A stretch of DNA of 64,000 bases from Terasakiella pusilla DSM 6293 (GTDB lineage Bacteria; Pseudomonadota; Alphaproteobacteria; Rhodospirillales; Terasakiellaceae). Within the stretch, counting starts at the first letter, position 1. Each line of letters opens with the position of its first letter. The stretch spans positions 62,001-126,000 of the forward strand of contig NZ_JHYO01000005.1 of NCBI RefSeq assembly GCF_000688235.1. Direction: 5' to 3'. This document shows, one piece after another, positions 36,307 through 47,500 of this stretch. A program made the translations under genes and the position numbers. The notes below the pieces were generated by a model, which saw nothing but the letters and a program-made list of their open reading frames with translations, was not told the origin of the DNA and searched no databases.

Positions 36307-36456
36307 CGCCAAGTTGCTTGAAACGGTGTTGCGGGCTGAAAGGTCACCTTCCCCCATTCTACACATACCCCCGACCTTTTAGTAGGCTGCACCAAACCTA
36401 TGTTTTGAACAACGTCCCCAAAAGGCTTCTTGCTCCATCCGGCAAGAAGCCTTTTT
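36307..36456 (+). ncRNA. Candidate structured small RNA with intrinsic terminator
   Basis: The gap between the kinase gene and the hydrolase gene contains no convincing coding frame but shows nested secondary structure. 36313-36324 pairs with 36402-36413 (11 of 12 positions), GGTG 36325-36328 with CACC 36390-36393, and AAAGGTC 36339-36345 with GACCTTT 36373-36379. The large loop (36346-36372) is C-rich and could pair with purine-rich ribosome sites. The terminator at 36420-36456 follows. A TTATTT/TATTAG promoter with 17-base spacing ends at 36300. About 150 nt long; no known family recognised. Confidence 0.5.
36420..36456 (+). terminator. Strong Rho-independent terminator
   Basis: A perfect 14-bp stem (36420-36433 with 36442-36455), an eight-base loop and a T-run. 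No + strand protein gene lies upstream, which is why it is assigned to the candidate small RNA. The A-rich left arm makes it active on the minus strand as well, but no minus-strand gene ends there. Confidence 0.85.
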
Positions 36457-36530
36457 CCTTTCGCCTGCCGTACCTATCCAACGCTGCCCAAGTCTGGTAT
36501 CACTGAGACAAACATTTTACAGGTTGAGAC

Positions 36531-37385
36531 ATGCTGACACAAAAAGAACCCGTTTCACATTTTATCACGGTTGAGGGATATCAGGTCCACGTGACCGAAT
36601 GGGGAATTGACAAACCAAAATCCATTTTGCTGTGGCATGGGTTTGAACGCAACGGGCGCGACTTTGATCATCTTGCCGAGAGCCTTACCAAAGAATATCG
36701 GGTCCTTTGTCCCGACACCATCGGGCGCGGCCTGTCACAATGGGCAAGCAAACCTGAAGATAGCTACTGCTTCGACCTGTATGAAAAACTGGCACTTAAA
36801 ATATGCGAGGTCTTTGGATTTTTTAATCTGGATTTTCTCGGAACCGGCATGGGCGGCGCATTGGGCATACGCCTTGCGAGTGGCCCCTTGCAGCAAAACA
36901 TCAACCACCTGATCATCAACGATGCCGCCCCGCAGGTGGAAATAGACGGGCTGAACCGCATCCTTTCTTACAGTGCGAACCCCATCAGTTTTACAGCTCC
37001 GCAAGACTATGAAGATCATCTAAGATCCATATATGACGGCATGGGCTATCTGAGCGACGCACAATGGCGCGCCCTAACTTTATCTTCCCTGCGCCGGCGT
37101 GATGATGGGACCATTACTGTGGATTTTGACCCCGGCATCACAGAACAGTTTTTCGATAACTTGCAAGATTATGACCTATGGGACAGCTATCAAAAGATCA
37201 CTTGTCCGACCCTGATCTTGCACGGACAATCATCCGATATCCTCACGACAGAAGTCTTCGCCAAAATGTGCGAGGTCAATGAAAATGCAACGGGTGTCGA
37301 GTTTCCAAATTGCGGGCACGCCCCTGCCCTAAACAAAGATCAGCAGATTTATGTGATTGAGGAGTTTTTGAAAAATGACCGGTGA
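36531..37385 (+). CDS. Alpha/beta-hydrolase-fold protein lacking the nucleophilic serine
   Basis: A 284-residue alpha/beta hydrolase homologue. The oxyanion region (LLWHGFERNGRDF), the acid in HGQSSDIL and the histidine in CGHAPAL are present. The nucleophile elbow reads LGTGMGGALG, so the serine of the normal GTSMGG motif is replaced by glycine (codon GGC at the elbow). It is probably a non-catalytic homologue or uses another chemistry. A 72-residue gene overlaps its 3' end by 11 bases. Between it and the small RNA terminator about 75 bases remain for a promoter. Confidence 0.82.
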   Translation: MLTQKEPVSHFITVEGYQVHVTEWGIDKPKSILLWHGFERNGRDFDHLAESLTKEYRVLCPDTIGRGLSQWASKPEDSYCFDLYEKLALKICEVFGFFNLDFLGTGMGGALGIRLASGPLQQNINHLIINDAAPQVEIDGLNRILSYSANPISFTAPQDYEDHLRSIYDGMGYLSDAQWRALTLSSLRRRDDGTITVDFDPGITEQFFDNLQDYDLWDSYQKITCPTLILHGQSSDILTTEVFAKMCEVNENATGVEFPNCGHAPALNKDQQIYVIEEFLKNDR

Positions 37386-37593
37386 TGACCACATCAAACA
37401 ATTGCTGAAAGATGGCTTAAGTAAATTTGATCTGGAAGACCAACTCAATAAAATCGGGGACCCGCGCACGCAAGCCCCCGACAAAGTCCCCAGCTTTGAT
37501 GAACTGGGCTATGAGTATGAAACCAATCCTGTCCTTAAGGAGCGGGTGGAAAAAGAAATCGCCGCACTCAAGAAAAAGGATAGCTTGGAATAA
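37375..37593 (+). CDS. Small charged protein of unknown function
   Basis: A 72-residue, highly charged and probably helical protein with no recognised domain. Its ATG lies inside the end of the preceding hydrolase gene, and its stop abuts the convergent gene. The overlap indicates co-translation with the hydrolase-like protein, so the two may act together. No membrane segment, no cysteine and no metal motif are seen. Confidence 0.65.
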   Translation: MTGDDHIKQLLKDGLSKFDLEDQLNKIGDPRTQAPDKVPSFDELGYEYETNPVLKERVEKEIAALKKKDSLE

Positions 37594-38433
37594 TCAAGCG
37601 GAAACCACTTTCTGTTTCTGGCTTCCCAGCCCCTGAATACCCAATGTCATCACGTCGCCTTCTTTCAAGAAGACCTGCGGCTTTTGCCCCATGCCCACAC
37701 CTGGCGGCGTCCCGGTGGAAATAATATCACCCGGTTGCAGGGACATGAATTTGGACAGATAGCTCACCAAAAATGCAACGCCGTACACCATTGTACTGGT
37801 CGTGCCTTCCTGAAAGCGTTTATCATTCACGTCCAGCCACATGGACAAAGCCTGCGGATCATCCACTTCATCTTTAGTCACCAGCCACGGCCCGACAGGG
37901 GCGAAAGTGTCATGGGACTTACCCTTGACCCATTGGCCTGATCGTTCGATCTGATATTCGCGCTCCGAGAGATCGTTGAGGACGGTGTAGCCTGCCACGT
38001 AATCAAACGCGTCTTCCACTTCCACATACTTGGCTTCCTTGCCAATTACGATGGCAAGTTCACATTCCCAATCTGTCTTTACCGACCCGCGGGGCAGTTC
38101 AACATCATCATAGGGACCAGACAAGGCGCTGGTCGCTTTCATGAAGACCACAGGCTCCGGCGGGACTTCCATTCCTGCCTCTTCTGCATGGTCGGAATAA
38201 TTCAAGCCAATACAGACCACTTTGCCCACATGGGCGATAGGTACACCAAGACGTGCCCCCTCAATCACCTCAAGGCTGGACACATCAATGTTGGCCAAAT
38301 CAGCAAAGACTTCTGATCCAATGACATCCGGCGTCAGGTCATCAATATGGCCTGCCAAACTTCTCAGCGACCCGCTTTCATCGATCAGACCGGGTTTCTC
38401 TTTTCCCTTCGGGCCAAATCTTACCAGCTTCAT
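37594..38433 (-). CDS. Fumarylacetoacetate hydrolase family protein
   Basis: A 279-residue FAH-fold enzyme. Conserved features include VVCIGLNYSDHAEEAG, VFMKATSALSGP, the metal-binding DWECELAIVIGKEA and VLNDLSEREYQ, and GDIISTGTPPGVGMG. Members act on C-C bonds of acylpyruvates, oxaloacetate or ureidoglycolate-type compounds using Mg2+. The length and the motif DLSEREYQIERSGQW resemble 2-keto-acid hydrolases/ureidoglycolate lyase-like proteins, but the substrate cannot be read from sequence. No pathway partners are adjacent. Confidence 0.92.
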   Translation of the reverse strand: MKLVRFGPKGKEKPGLIDESGSLRSLAGHIDDLTPDVIGSEVFADLANIDVSSLEVIEGARLGVPIAHVGKVVCIGLNYSDHAEEAGMEVPPEPVVFMKATSALSGPYDDVELPRGSVKTDWECELAIVIGKEAKYVEVEDAFDYVAGYTVLNDLSEREYQIERSGQWVKGKSHDTFAPVGPWLVTKDEVDDPQALSMWLDVNDKRFQEGTTSTMVYGVAFLVSYLSKFMSLQPGDIISTGTPPGVGMGQKPQVFLKEGDVMTLGIQGLGSQKQKVVSA

Positions 38434-38574
38434 TTTTATCTCCTTGTTATATTCAGGCGTTTATTTTTTATGTCCTGCCCCAGCAAATATCTGGTATAAA
38501 CACACAAATTTGGCAGGCATTGTAACGATCCTTTTTCAAAAGAACAGCCCTTGTCTGCAAGATGGCCTCAGTTC

Positions 38575-38603
38575 TTTACTTCCCCCCATGGACTCATTAT
38601 ATA
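38575..38603 (+). promoter_or_regulatory. Promoter immediately before rimO (possible leaderless transcript)
   Basis: TTTACT and TATATA are 17 bases apart, and only seven bases separate the -10 from the rimO ATG. Transcription would then begin at or near the start codon. No Shine-Dalgarno sequence is present before the ATG. Confidence 0.45.
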
Positions 38604-38610
38604 GGCGCGC

Positions 38611-39927
38611 ATGAGCAAGCACATTCCACAAATCGGTATCGTCAGTCTTGGATGTCCCAAGGCGCTGGTTGATTCTGAACGTATCCTGACTCGGCTTCGT
38701 GCAGAAGGGTACGAGATTTCCCCCACATATGATGGCGCAGATGCGGTCATCGTCAACACATGCGGTTTTATCGACAGCGCTAAACAAGAGTCCTTTGACG
38801 CCATTGGCGAAGCATTGGCAGAGAACGGTAAAGTCATCGTGACAGGCTGTCTGGGTGTCGATGAAGACGGCATCCGCGAAATTCACCCCGGCGTCCTCGC
38901 CGTGAGTGGTCCTCAGCAATACGAAAGTGTTCTTAAAGCAGTACATGAAGTCTCGCCACCGGTGCATGATCCCTATACGGATCTGTTACCCCCCGGGGGG
39001 ATCAAGCTCACCCCTCGACACTATGCTTATCTAAAGATTTCAGAGGGTTGTAACCAGAAGTGCACGTTCTGCATTATCCCAAGTATGCGCGGCAAACTCC
39101 GGTCCCGCCCAGCAGGTGAAGTCCTTAAGGAAGCTGAAAACCTCGCGCTGTCCGGCGTCAAAGAAATCCTGTTGGTGTCCCAAGACACGGGTGCCTACGG
39201 ATCGGATTTGAAGTATGCGGAAGATGATTTTTACGGCAAAAAAGTCCGCACCAAAATGTATGATCTCTGTAACGCATTGGGTGATCTGAAAGTCTGGACC
39301 CGCCTGCATTACGTCTACCCATACCCCCATATCGACGACATCATTCCGTTAATGGCCGAAGGCAAAGTGCTGCCCTATCTGGACATCCCGTTCCAACACG
39401 CTTCGCCTAAAGTTCTGAAGCTGATGAAACGTCCGGGCAACCAGATTGAATTGCTGGAACGGATCAAAAAGTGGCGTGAGATCTGTCCCGAAATCACCAT
39501 CCGTTCCACCTTCGTTGTGGGCTTCCCGGGCGAGACGGAAGAAGATTTTGAATATCTGCTCGACTGGCTGGAACAAGCCCAGCTCGACCGCGTCGGCTGC
39601 TTTAAGTTTGAGGCCGTCGAAGGCGCTGCCGCTAACGACCTGCCCGATCCGGTCGATGAAGACGTCAAGGAAGAACGCTGGAACCGTCTCATGGAATTCC
39701 AACGTCAGATCTCTGAAGATCGCATGCAGGCCAAAATCGGCAAAGTGCTGGATGTCATCATCGACGAAGTGGATGAAGAAGGCGCTATCGGTCGTACCAA
39801 AGGCGATGCGCCAGAGATCGACGGCGAAGTTTATATCAACGGCGAAACTGATCTTGAACCGGGCCAAATTGTCCAGATCAAAGTCGAACATGCCGAGGAT
39901 TATGACCTGTGGGGAAGTCTGGTTTAA
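38611..39927 (+). CDS. rimO: Ribosomal protein S12 methylthiotransferase RimO
   Basis: A radical-SAM enzyme that adds a methylthio group to an aspartate of ribosomal protein S12. The 438-residue product has the N-terminal UPF0004 cluster cysteines ([25 protein letters not shown]), the radical-SAM motif [15 protein letters not shown] and a C-terminal TRAM domain with IDGEVYING. Full length. It precedes thiI by about 100 bases with a separate promoter. Confidence 0.96.
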   Translation: MSKHIPQIGIVSLGCPKALVDSERILTRLRAEGYEISPTYDGADAVIVNTCGFIDSAKQESFDAIGEALAENGKVIVTGCLGVDEDGIREIHPGVLAVSGPQQYESVLKAVHEVSPPVHDPYTDLLPPGGIKLTPRHYAYLKISEGCNQKCTFCIIPSMRGKLRSRPAGEVLKEAENLALSGVKEILLVSQDTGAYGSDLKYAEDDFYGKKVRTKMYDLCNALGDLKVWTRLHYVYPYPHIDDIIPLMAEGKVLPYLDIPFQHASPKVLKLMKRPGNQIELLERIKKWREICPEITIRSTFVVGFPGETEEDFEYLLDWLEQAQLDRVGCFKFEAVEGAAANDLPDPVDEDVKEERWNRLMEFQRQISEDRMQAKIGKVLDVIIDEVDEEGAIGRTKGDAPEIDGEVYINGETDLEPGQIVQIKVEHAEDYDLWGSLV

Positions 39928-39951
39928 CGCCAGCTTCCCAAAGCGCCAAGA

Positions 39952-39978
39952 TTGACACTTTTAGGTGATCGGTATACA
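39952..39978 (+). promoter_or_regulatory. Candidate promoter for thiI
   Basis: A consensus TTGACA and a TATACA lie 15 bases apart in the rimO-thiI gap. The short spacing lowers confidence. A GAGAAG ribosome site stands before the thiI ATG. Confidence 0.4.
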
Positions 39979-40023
39979 AGGCGCATCAACCCCTGCCCCA
40001 ATTATAGTTGAGAAGAGTGCGTC

Positions 40024-41517
40024 ATGGAAGTGTCCACCCGTTACCCGCATGTCATCATTGTACGACTTGCGCCCGAAATCCTTTTGAAATCCCCAACCAC
40101 GCGCCGGAAGTTCCAAAAGCACCTGTACGAAAATCTGATCAAAGGATTGCGCACTCAAGAGATCGATTTCGAAATCCTCAATCATGAAGGGCGGATGCAA
40201 ATCCACACCAGTGATCAGGAAAAGGCGCTAGACGTCGTCTCACGCACTTTTGGTATCAGTTCCTACTCCCCCATCGATAAAATCATTGATGGCGGTCTGG
40301 AGGCTCATAAAGTGGCAGCCGTGGAACTGTACAAAGACCTTGTTGCCAATAAAACCTATGCCGTTCGTATCAAACGTCTGGGGCGCAAGAAAAAGCATTC
40401 CTCTGTCGAGATGGAACGCGAAATCGGCGGCATGCTCAATAAATACGCCAAAAAAGTGGACCTGACCAATCCAGAAGTCATGATCAAAGCAGACGTTGCC
40501 GGTGATCTGGCCTACTTCTACACCAAGAAGATCCCGGGACCGGGCGGCTTCCCCATCGGTATTCAAGGCAAAGCCCTAACGCTGATTTCCGGCGGCTTTG
40601 ATAGTGTGGTTGCAGCTTGGTACCTGATGAAACGCGGTGCGCTGAATGACTTTGTCTTTTGCAACCTTGCAGGGGCTGCGTACGAACGGATGGTGCTTGA
40701 AATCACAAAAGTCTTGTGCGATCGCTGGGCCACGGGGACACGGCCTAAACTCTATTGCGTGGATTTTGAGGGCGTCATCGACAACCTGCGCGCAAACTCC
40801 GACCCGCAATATTGGCAAGTTATCCTGAAACGCCAGATGTATCGCGCGGGCTGTGAGATTGCAAAACGGATCGGCGCAGAAGCCATCGTCACAGGGGAAG
40901 CTTTGGGGCAAGTGTCTTCCCAGACCCTGTCCAACCTGAATACCATCGATCAGGTTGCCGACGTTCCCGTGCTTCGCCCGCTGATCGGTTTTGATAAAGA
41001 ACAGATCATTTCGGATGCGCGCATGATCGGCACAGATAAACTTTCGGAGAAAATCCCTGAGTACTGTGCGCTCAATAAGCGCCGCCCGGCAACCAAGTCT
41101 GCCCGCAAAAACATCACCGAAGCAGAGTTATCAATGGACTTTAACATCCTTACGGAAGCCGTTGATAATGCAAAGATTTATGATATGTTTAATGTAAACG
41201 ATCAAGACGTTGCCCAGCACTCTGTCTTCATTGAAGAGATCCCATCAAACGCGATCTTTATCGACTGTCAGCCGGAGAGCCTGTACGACGAGTGGCACAT
41301 CGCAGGGGCTGAAAATTACAATGCTGGACAGCTTGCAAACAAGATGAAGACCTTTGTAAAGACCCAGCCCTATGTCCTCTACTGCCCTTATGGCACTCAG
41401 TCCGCCGTCTTTGCTGAACGGATGCAAAAGGCAGGATACGAAGCCTATTCTTTCAAGGGCGGTATCAAGCAGTTGAAACGGATGTACCCCAACGGGGCCG
41501 AACTGGACGACGAATAA
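40024..41517 (+). CDS. thiI: tRNA 4-thiouridine synthetase ThiI with rhodanese domain
   Basis: Converts U8 of tRNA to 4-thiouridine by adenylation and sulfur transfer; in some bacteria it also supplies sulfur for thiamine. The 497-residue protein has N-ferredoxin-like and THUMP domains, the PP-loop LISGGFDSVVAAW and a C-terminal rhodanese domain whose catalytic cysteine is in LYCPYGTQSA. No thiamine genes are nearby, so the tRNA role is the safer reading. An intrinsic terminator follows. Confidence 0.95.
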   Translation: MEVSTRYPHVIIVRLAPEILLKSPTTRRKFQKHLYENLIKGLRTQEIDFEILNHEGRMQIHTSDQEKALDVVSRTFGISSYSPIDKIIDGGLEAHKVAAVELYKDLVANKTYAVRIKRLGRKKKHSSVEMEREIGGMLNKYAKKVDLTNPEVMIKADVAGDLAYFYTKKIPGPGGFPIGIQGKALTLISGGFDSVVAAWYLMKRGALNDFVFCNLAGAAYERMVLEITKVLCDRWATGTRPKLYCVDFEGVIDNLRANSDPQYWQVILKRQMYRAGCEIAKRIGAEAIVTGEALGQVSSQTLSNLNTIDQVADVPVLRPLIGFDKEQIISDARMIGTDKLSEKIPEYCALNKRRPATKSARKNITEAELSMDFNILTEAVDNAKIYDMFNVNDQDVAQHSVFIEEIPSNAIFIDCQPESLYDEWHIAGAENYNAGQLANKMKTFVKTQPYVLYCPYGTQSAVFAERMQKAGYEAYSFKGGIKQLKRMYPNGAELDDE

Positions 41518-41530
41518 GACACATAGAAAT

Positions 41531-41566
41531 AAAAAGGGCTGCACCATCTGATGCAGCCCTTTTTTT
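41531..41566. terminator. Bidirectional terminator between thiI and the giant gene
   Basis: A GGGCTGCA/TGCAGCCC stem (41536-41543 with 41552-41559) has an eight-base loop. A-run and T-run flanks on both sides make it function for thiI on the + strand and for the giant gene on the minus strand. Confidence 0.85.
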
Positions 41567-41581
41567 GTGCCTTCCTTCCTC

Positions 41582-44500
41582 TTAGCCAGAAGTAAGGATA
41601 ATATCGTCTTTCGTAATCACCGCATCATCCGAAAACTCTGCGATTTTGGTGGACTGATAATCTGTCCCGCTGCCATCCGCATCGTAATAGAGTGCCGTAT
41701 AGTTGGCATCTGTTACCCCGTCATCGACAAAGATGAAGGTTGGACCTGCATTAGCGATATTCCCATCAACAGGTGCGGTTGAATGGGTTTCAAAATTAAT
41801 CGCAGCCAAGGGACCATCAGCCAGATTAAACAGGTTATCAAACCCATCTTTATAGAACGTCAGACTATCAATCGTTGTTTCAAAGTCCGTGATGACATCA
41901 GCAACGTTGGTGTCAGTTGAACTGCTCCACACATCCCCGATATGTTCAAACAGGAAGGTATCAGCCCCCAAACCACCCGTTAGGTAATCCGCATCGGCCC
42001 CACCGACCAGCACGTCATTACCGGCACCACCTGCAATCACGTCATCGCCTTCCAGGCCATAGATCGTGTTGTTCGCGCTATCCCCTGTGACAGTATCGTC
42101 GAATATCGTTGCCTCGACATTTTCTACATTTGCGATATCCAGCACGCCAAAGTCCGTGTTGATGGTTTGGTCGCCAGTTCCGTCGATAAACCCGTTGCCG
42201 GTGAGGGAAAGATCAAGCGTGATCCCTTCGGTACCCATATCAACATCAAAGGTGATCCAATCAAGCTCTGTCCCGCCATCAATGACGTTGGAGCCCCCAT
42301 CCATTACAAATGTATCGTCACCAGCGCCCCCGAAGGCCGTATCATCACCTGCCCCGATCAGCAGCGTATCATTCCCGGCGCCGCCATCAAGAGTATCGTT
42401 GCCCAGACCACCAACCAAGGTATTGTCCGCAACGTCCCCTATCAGGTTATCATCATAGTCAGTGCCGACCACCGCTTCGATGGCGAACAGAGTGTCATTA
42501 CCGGACGTCGCCGTGGTGGCGGCATTGCCAAGCAGGTCAACGTTCACCCCTTCCGTAAGGGCGGAATAGTCCACTAAATCGACACCATCTTCGCCGTTAT
42601 ATTCGTCATCACCGACTGCACCGACAAAGGTGTCATCGCCCACACCACCAAGGAAGGTATCGCCCCCACCCTGACCGACAAAGACCTGCGTGCCGTCGCC
42701 ACCCATGAGGTAGTCAGAGTCAGCGGTCCCTGTAATGGTGACGCCACCGCTAAGTGTCCCGTCGTTGTTGAACTCCTGCTTATAGATACCAAGACCATCA
42801 CTGTCATCGCCCGACCAGACAACTACAAAGCCGTCTTCTGTGGCCTCGACACGGGCACTGCCCTGATCGCCTTCGACTATGCTGTTCACCAAGAAGCTAT
42901 CCGTAAAGATCGCAACGCCGCTTGGATCATAAATCTGGGCAAACAAGCCGCCTTGATCCGTATCCGTCCCGACAGCGCGCCAGACGGCAACAAAATTGCC
43001 ATTCGACAGGGCCGCAGTCGTCACTGCCATTTCCGGATCGCTATCCATTGCATTCAAGACGATAGAACTTACGACCACGTTGCCGCTCGCATCATAGATA
43101 CTGGCAACCGCATCTTCATTCCCATCGCCGGTTTTCTCAGCAACACCAACCACCAGAATATTACCGTTCGCCAAGACCGTAATGTCGCGCGAACTCAAAT
43201 CATGGATGCTTTGGGCTTCCACAACAATATTGCTGGCAACTGGCGTATTGGTATTGTCATAAATGGTCATCTTGTAGGCAACATCGGTATAGTCATCACT
43301 TTGCCAAATGACTGCAAAGCCCCCGTTATCAAGGGCCACAACTTCCGAGCCATCTTCATCATCAGTGCTATTGGCGACAATAAATTCACCACTATCCGAT
43401 CCGTCGTAGAAGAACCTGCGCCCTTTGATGTCTAGGTCTTCTGTCCATGTCACGACAAAGCCACCGTCGTTTAGGCCTGCGACCGTGATATTATGTTGTT
43501 CTGCGGCTTGATTAATCACCCCAACATTGACTGGACCCGGATAGTTTGCAACAGGGCTTCCAAATTCATCATAGACCCCGACAAAGACATCATTGCCATT
43601 GGCCCCGGTTCCCTCAACCCAAGTCACAACAAACCCGCCATCTTCCATACTGGCAACCCGTGTGGAGCCGGTTTGATATGTGGCATTCGATATCAGTTCA
43701 ATCTCTGGCCCAGGTGCGCCGGTTTCATCATAGATGCGGAAATAGACCGCACTGTCGCTTGATCCATTCAGACCCTCATAAACGATAACATAACCACCCT
43801 CGCGCAAGACGGCGACATCGGGCGTGGTCTGAAAACCTGTCTGTATGTCATTTACCAACTCTTCTGACAGGCCTGACAAGGTGAATGTTCTCTGGTTCGC
43901 AACCGTTCCGCCAACTTCAAAGAACATGTTTTCGACACCAATCAACATATCCTTGCCGTCACTGCTTGGTGCCGGTGAAGCAATATCATCTACGGTTACA
44001 GCAGCCCCTTCAAGACCGATCTTGTAAGCACTTGGATCATTGGCAAAGACGGCAACATCAGTCCCCTGCCCGCCGATCAACACGTCATCGCCCAGATCAC
44101 CAATCAAGGTGTCATCACCATCTAGCCCCAGTAGAACTTCCTCTGATGCAGTGCCGACAAGTGTATCTGCACCAGCTGAACCTGTGAGGGTAATTTCTGC
44201 GCTCCCGTCTCCTGTCAGGTTAAAGTCACCCGCAACCAAGGTGGTCAGACCTGTCACTTGAACAAGGAAGCCGTTGTAGCTGTCCTCAGGTGCGCTCACT
44301 TTTGCATACAGGTACGTGTCTACCCCGTCATTAAAGATCACCAGAACACCTGTTGCCACAGTGGGCGCAGCTTCGATGTAGGCAATCATATCCGTCAAGG
44401 TACCATGTACGGACAAGTCACCCATGTCCCCATGAATAGACAGATGGCCGCCATTTTGCAGATGGATAATATCCGAACCTGAGGTGAAGTCAGTGATAAC

Positions 44501-47500
44501 ATCCATATCGGTGATATTTGACTCGTTCGAGTCAATATACTTGATAAGGTCAAGGCCGGTGCCTGTTGTGATGGTATCCGCGCCAAGGCCACCAAAGATC
44601 AGATCATCCCCATCAGCCCCTTGCAGGTCGTCATTACCGCTATCGCCATAAAGGTCATCATTCCCCGCCCCACCGAGCAAGGTATCCTGACCATCCCCGC
44701 CAAACAGCGTGTCGTCACCGCCATCCCCGTTGATAAAGTTATCCTGATAATCACCGACAACCGTATCACCAAAGTTAGAACCGTGGACCGCCTCGATATT
44801 CATCAAGCTGTCATACCCATCGGTCCCTTTGTCGCCCATCCCCATCATCAGGTCTACAGTCACCCCTTGCGTTGACGCGCTATAGTCAATGGTGTCATAT
44901 CCGCTGCCACCGTCAATGGTATCCTGACCGATTGAGGACATAATCAAATCATCACCATCAAAGCCATTGATCACATCATAGCCATCAGTCCCGTTCAAGG
45001 TGTCCACACCAGTTGTCCCGGTTATCGTATTAAACTCGCCATATATCGAGCCGTCCGGGTTAAAGCGTTTTTGATAGATATCTGTGTCGGTGCCGTTATC
45101 GCTTGTCCATGTGACAAGGAAGCTGCCGTCACTCAAGCCCGTAACGCCCGCAAAGCTTTGCGCGTTTGCGATCGTTTCATGGACCGTAAATTCTGGCCCT
45201 ATGGGCGCGCCTGACGCATTAAAGATACGGGCGAACACATCACCAAGATTATCCGGCCCTTCCCAGACCACAACAAAATTGCCATTTGAAAGGGCGGTAA
45301 TTTGCGGATTAATCTGTTCCCCGACATCACCCGTATTGACCTGCACGGCAGCCGCCGCACCGGGGACATTGGTCGGATCAAACAAACGCACATAGATATC
45401 CGTACCGTTGCTCCCCACATCCTGCCAAACCACGGCAAAGTTGCCATCTAACAACCCGGCAACCTTCGGATTTTGGACCCCGGTTGTCCCGAGTTGGAAG
45501 TCGGGCTGCAACAATGTACCAGCAGAACTGTAAATTTGACCATAGGAATTAATATTTTGATCATCCCGATACACCACGAACAGGCTACCGTCTGTCCCTT
45601 CGGCAATATCGGCTTGATATTGGGCCCCTGCTGCTGTCCCGTTGACTTGGGCGATATTGATATTCTCGACACCGATGCTGCTGTAGGTCTTTAAACTCAC
45701 ATCCCCATTGCTCGCACCTTCTGAATCGATAACCGCATAGCCCCCATCGTTCAAGGCAATAACTTGCGGTGCCCCCTGATCGCTGTAGGCATTGATCACG
45801 GTCGCACCTTTGACCACCATGTCCATATAGTCATACTGTTTGATGACTGTGCCCGGATTTGTGGCCGTGGCCCCGTTGGCCCATGAAATGACATAGCCCC
45901 CGTCGCTCAATCCCGTGACCGATGGCAGGCCTTGCACTCCCGTCCCAAAACCAACGTCGTCATTGACCTTAAATTCTGTCCCGTACCTACTGCCATCAAA
46001 ATTATATCGTTGCGCATAGATATCCGTCGTCGTGGCATCCTGCCAAACCGTGATCCAGCCGCCATCATTCAAGGCGGCAATTGACGGTTCGGCTTGATCT
46101 CCGGCCAGCGTGCTATTCACCAGCTGTTCCGGGTTGTCTTTGACTTTAAGTTCCACATGTCCCGTATCTTGACCGCCATTGCCGTCCGTGACGGTGTATG
46201 TCAGATATTCATAGCCAGTGAATCCGGCATTGGACATATAAGTCCACGTCCCATCGCCGTTATCAACCAATGACCCATTTTCGGCGCCTTGAATGGACAC
46301 GATGTCCAAAACATCCATGTCCTGATCATAGTCATTGCCAAGCAGAACCGCTTCATCAATGAGGAAGCTTTCCCCTTGCGTCGCCTCCAGCTCGTCGTAT
46401 CCTGCGTAAGGATCCTCGTTCTTTTCATGGACCATCACGTTGACTGTATGATCGACAAAGTTCCCTTGGTTATCAGAAACACGAACGATAAAGCTATCCG
46501 CGCCAAAGACGTTTTCATCCGGCGTAAAGACAAAACTGCCATCTGGGTTCAGTTCAACGCTGCCGTACATCGGCACCCCCTGCAGGGCGTATGACACCGT
46601 ATCGCCTTCCAAATCATTGGCAATCAGGCTGGAATATGCCGTCGTGTCTTCATCCAGATTAAGCGTATTACTGATAAGCTTCGGCAACGCCGGGTTCCAG
46701 CTATATCCACTGCTTAAGGTTCCGTCATGACCGTTACCGGTTTGATCGACAACAGATGAGCCACTGGCCTCATTCATCTGCCAATAGGCTTCCAGATCAG
46801 GTTCCAGCGCCGGATCAACATCGCCCATCACCTTATCATTGATCTGTTGATGGGTAAGGGCCGCATTCCAGAACTGAACTTCCCCGACATCGCCGTCAAA
46901 GCCTGCGCCGATATTCCCCGCCAATGTCATCATGGCAGTGTCATAATGGCCGATATATTCGCTTCTGGCCTCGTCCCCATCAAAATAAATGGTCGCCATG
47001 CCTGTGGTCGGATCATAGGTGACAGATATATTCTGCCACTCCCCATCACTTCCCCAATACTCCGTGCTCACCACATGGACGCCATTATCCAGCGAAAACT
47101 CAATCATCCCGTTGGAGGTAAGCTTCAGGACGACATCGGTTCCCCCAAGGGAGAAAATCGTCTGATCCGTCAGATACAGGTCTTCAGGATTGATCCACGC
47201 CGAGATCGTGAATTTACCTGTTGATGGTGTGATCGAACCGACATTAATCCCCGCGCCAGCTTCCAAATCAAGGGAGGCATCAGCGTAGACATTCAACCTC
47301 GGTGTGTTGAGGTTCCAAGTCTCCGCACCCGGTGTCATGTTATGGATGGTCGCATCCCCAAGGACAGCATTATAAAGATCATTGGTGATAACAGCACCTT
47401 CGCCGTCACTCATCATCCAATATCCAAGTGTATCTGCCGAAACACCATCCACCCCTTGGGCGTAGATTGTCGCAAAATCACCTGCGCCCAACGGTTGGTT

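Noticed and set aside
36307-36456. Identification of the candidate small RNA as 6S RNA or SRP RNA
   Set aside because: The SRP apical loop with its GGAAG/AGCAGCC pattern is absent, and the long bulged hairpin of 6S is not evident; no known family is claimed.
36318-36506. A 62-codon + strand frame across the terminator upstream of the hydrolase gene
   Set aside because: It spans a strong terminator hairpin and has no ribosome site or domain; the RNA structure explains the region better.
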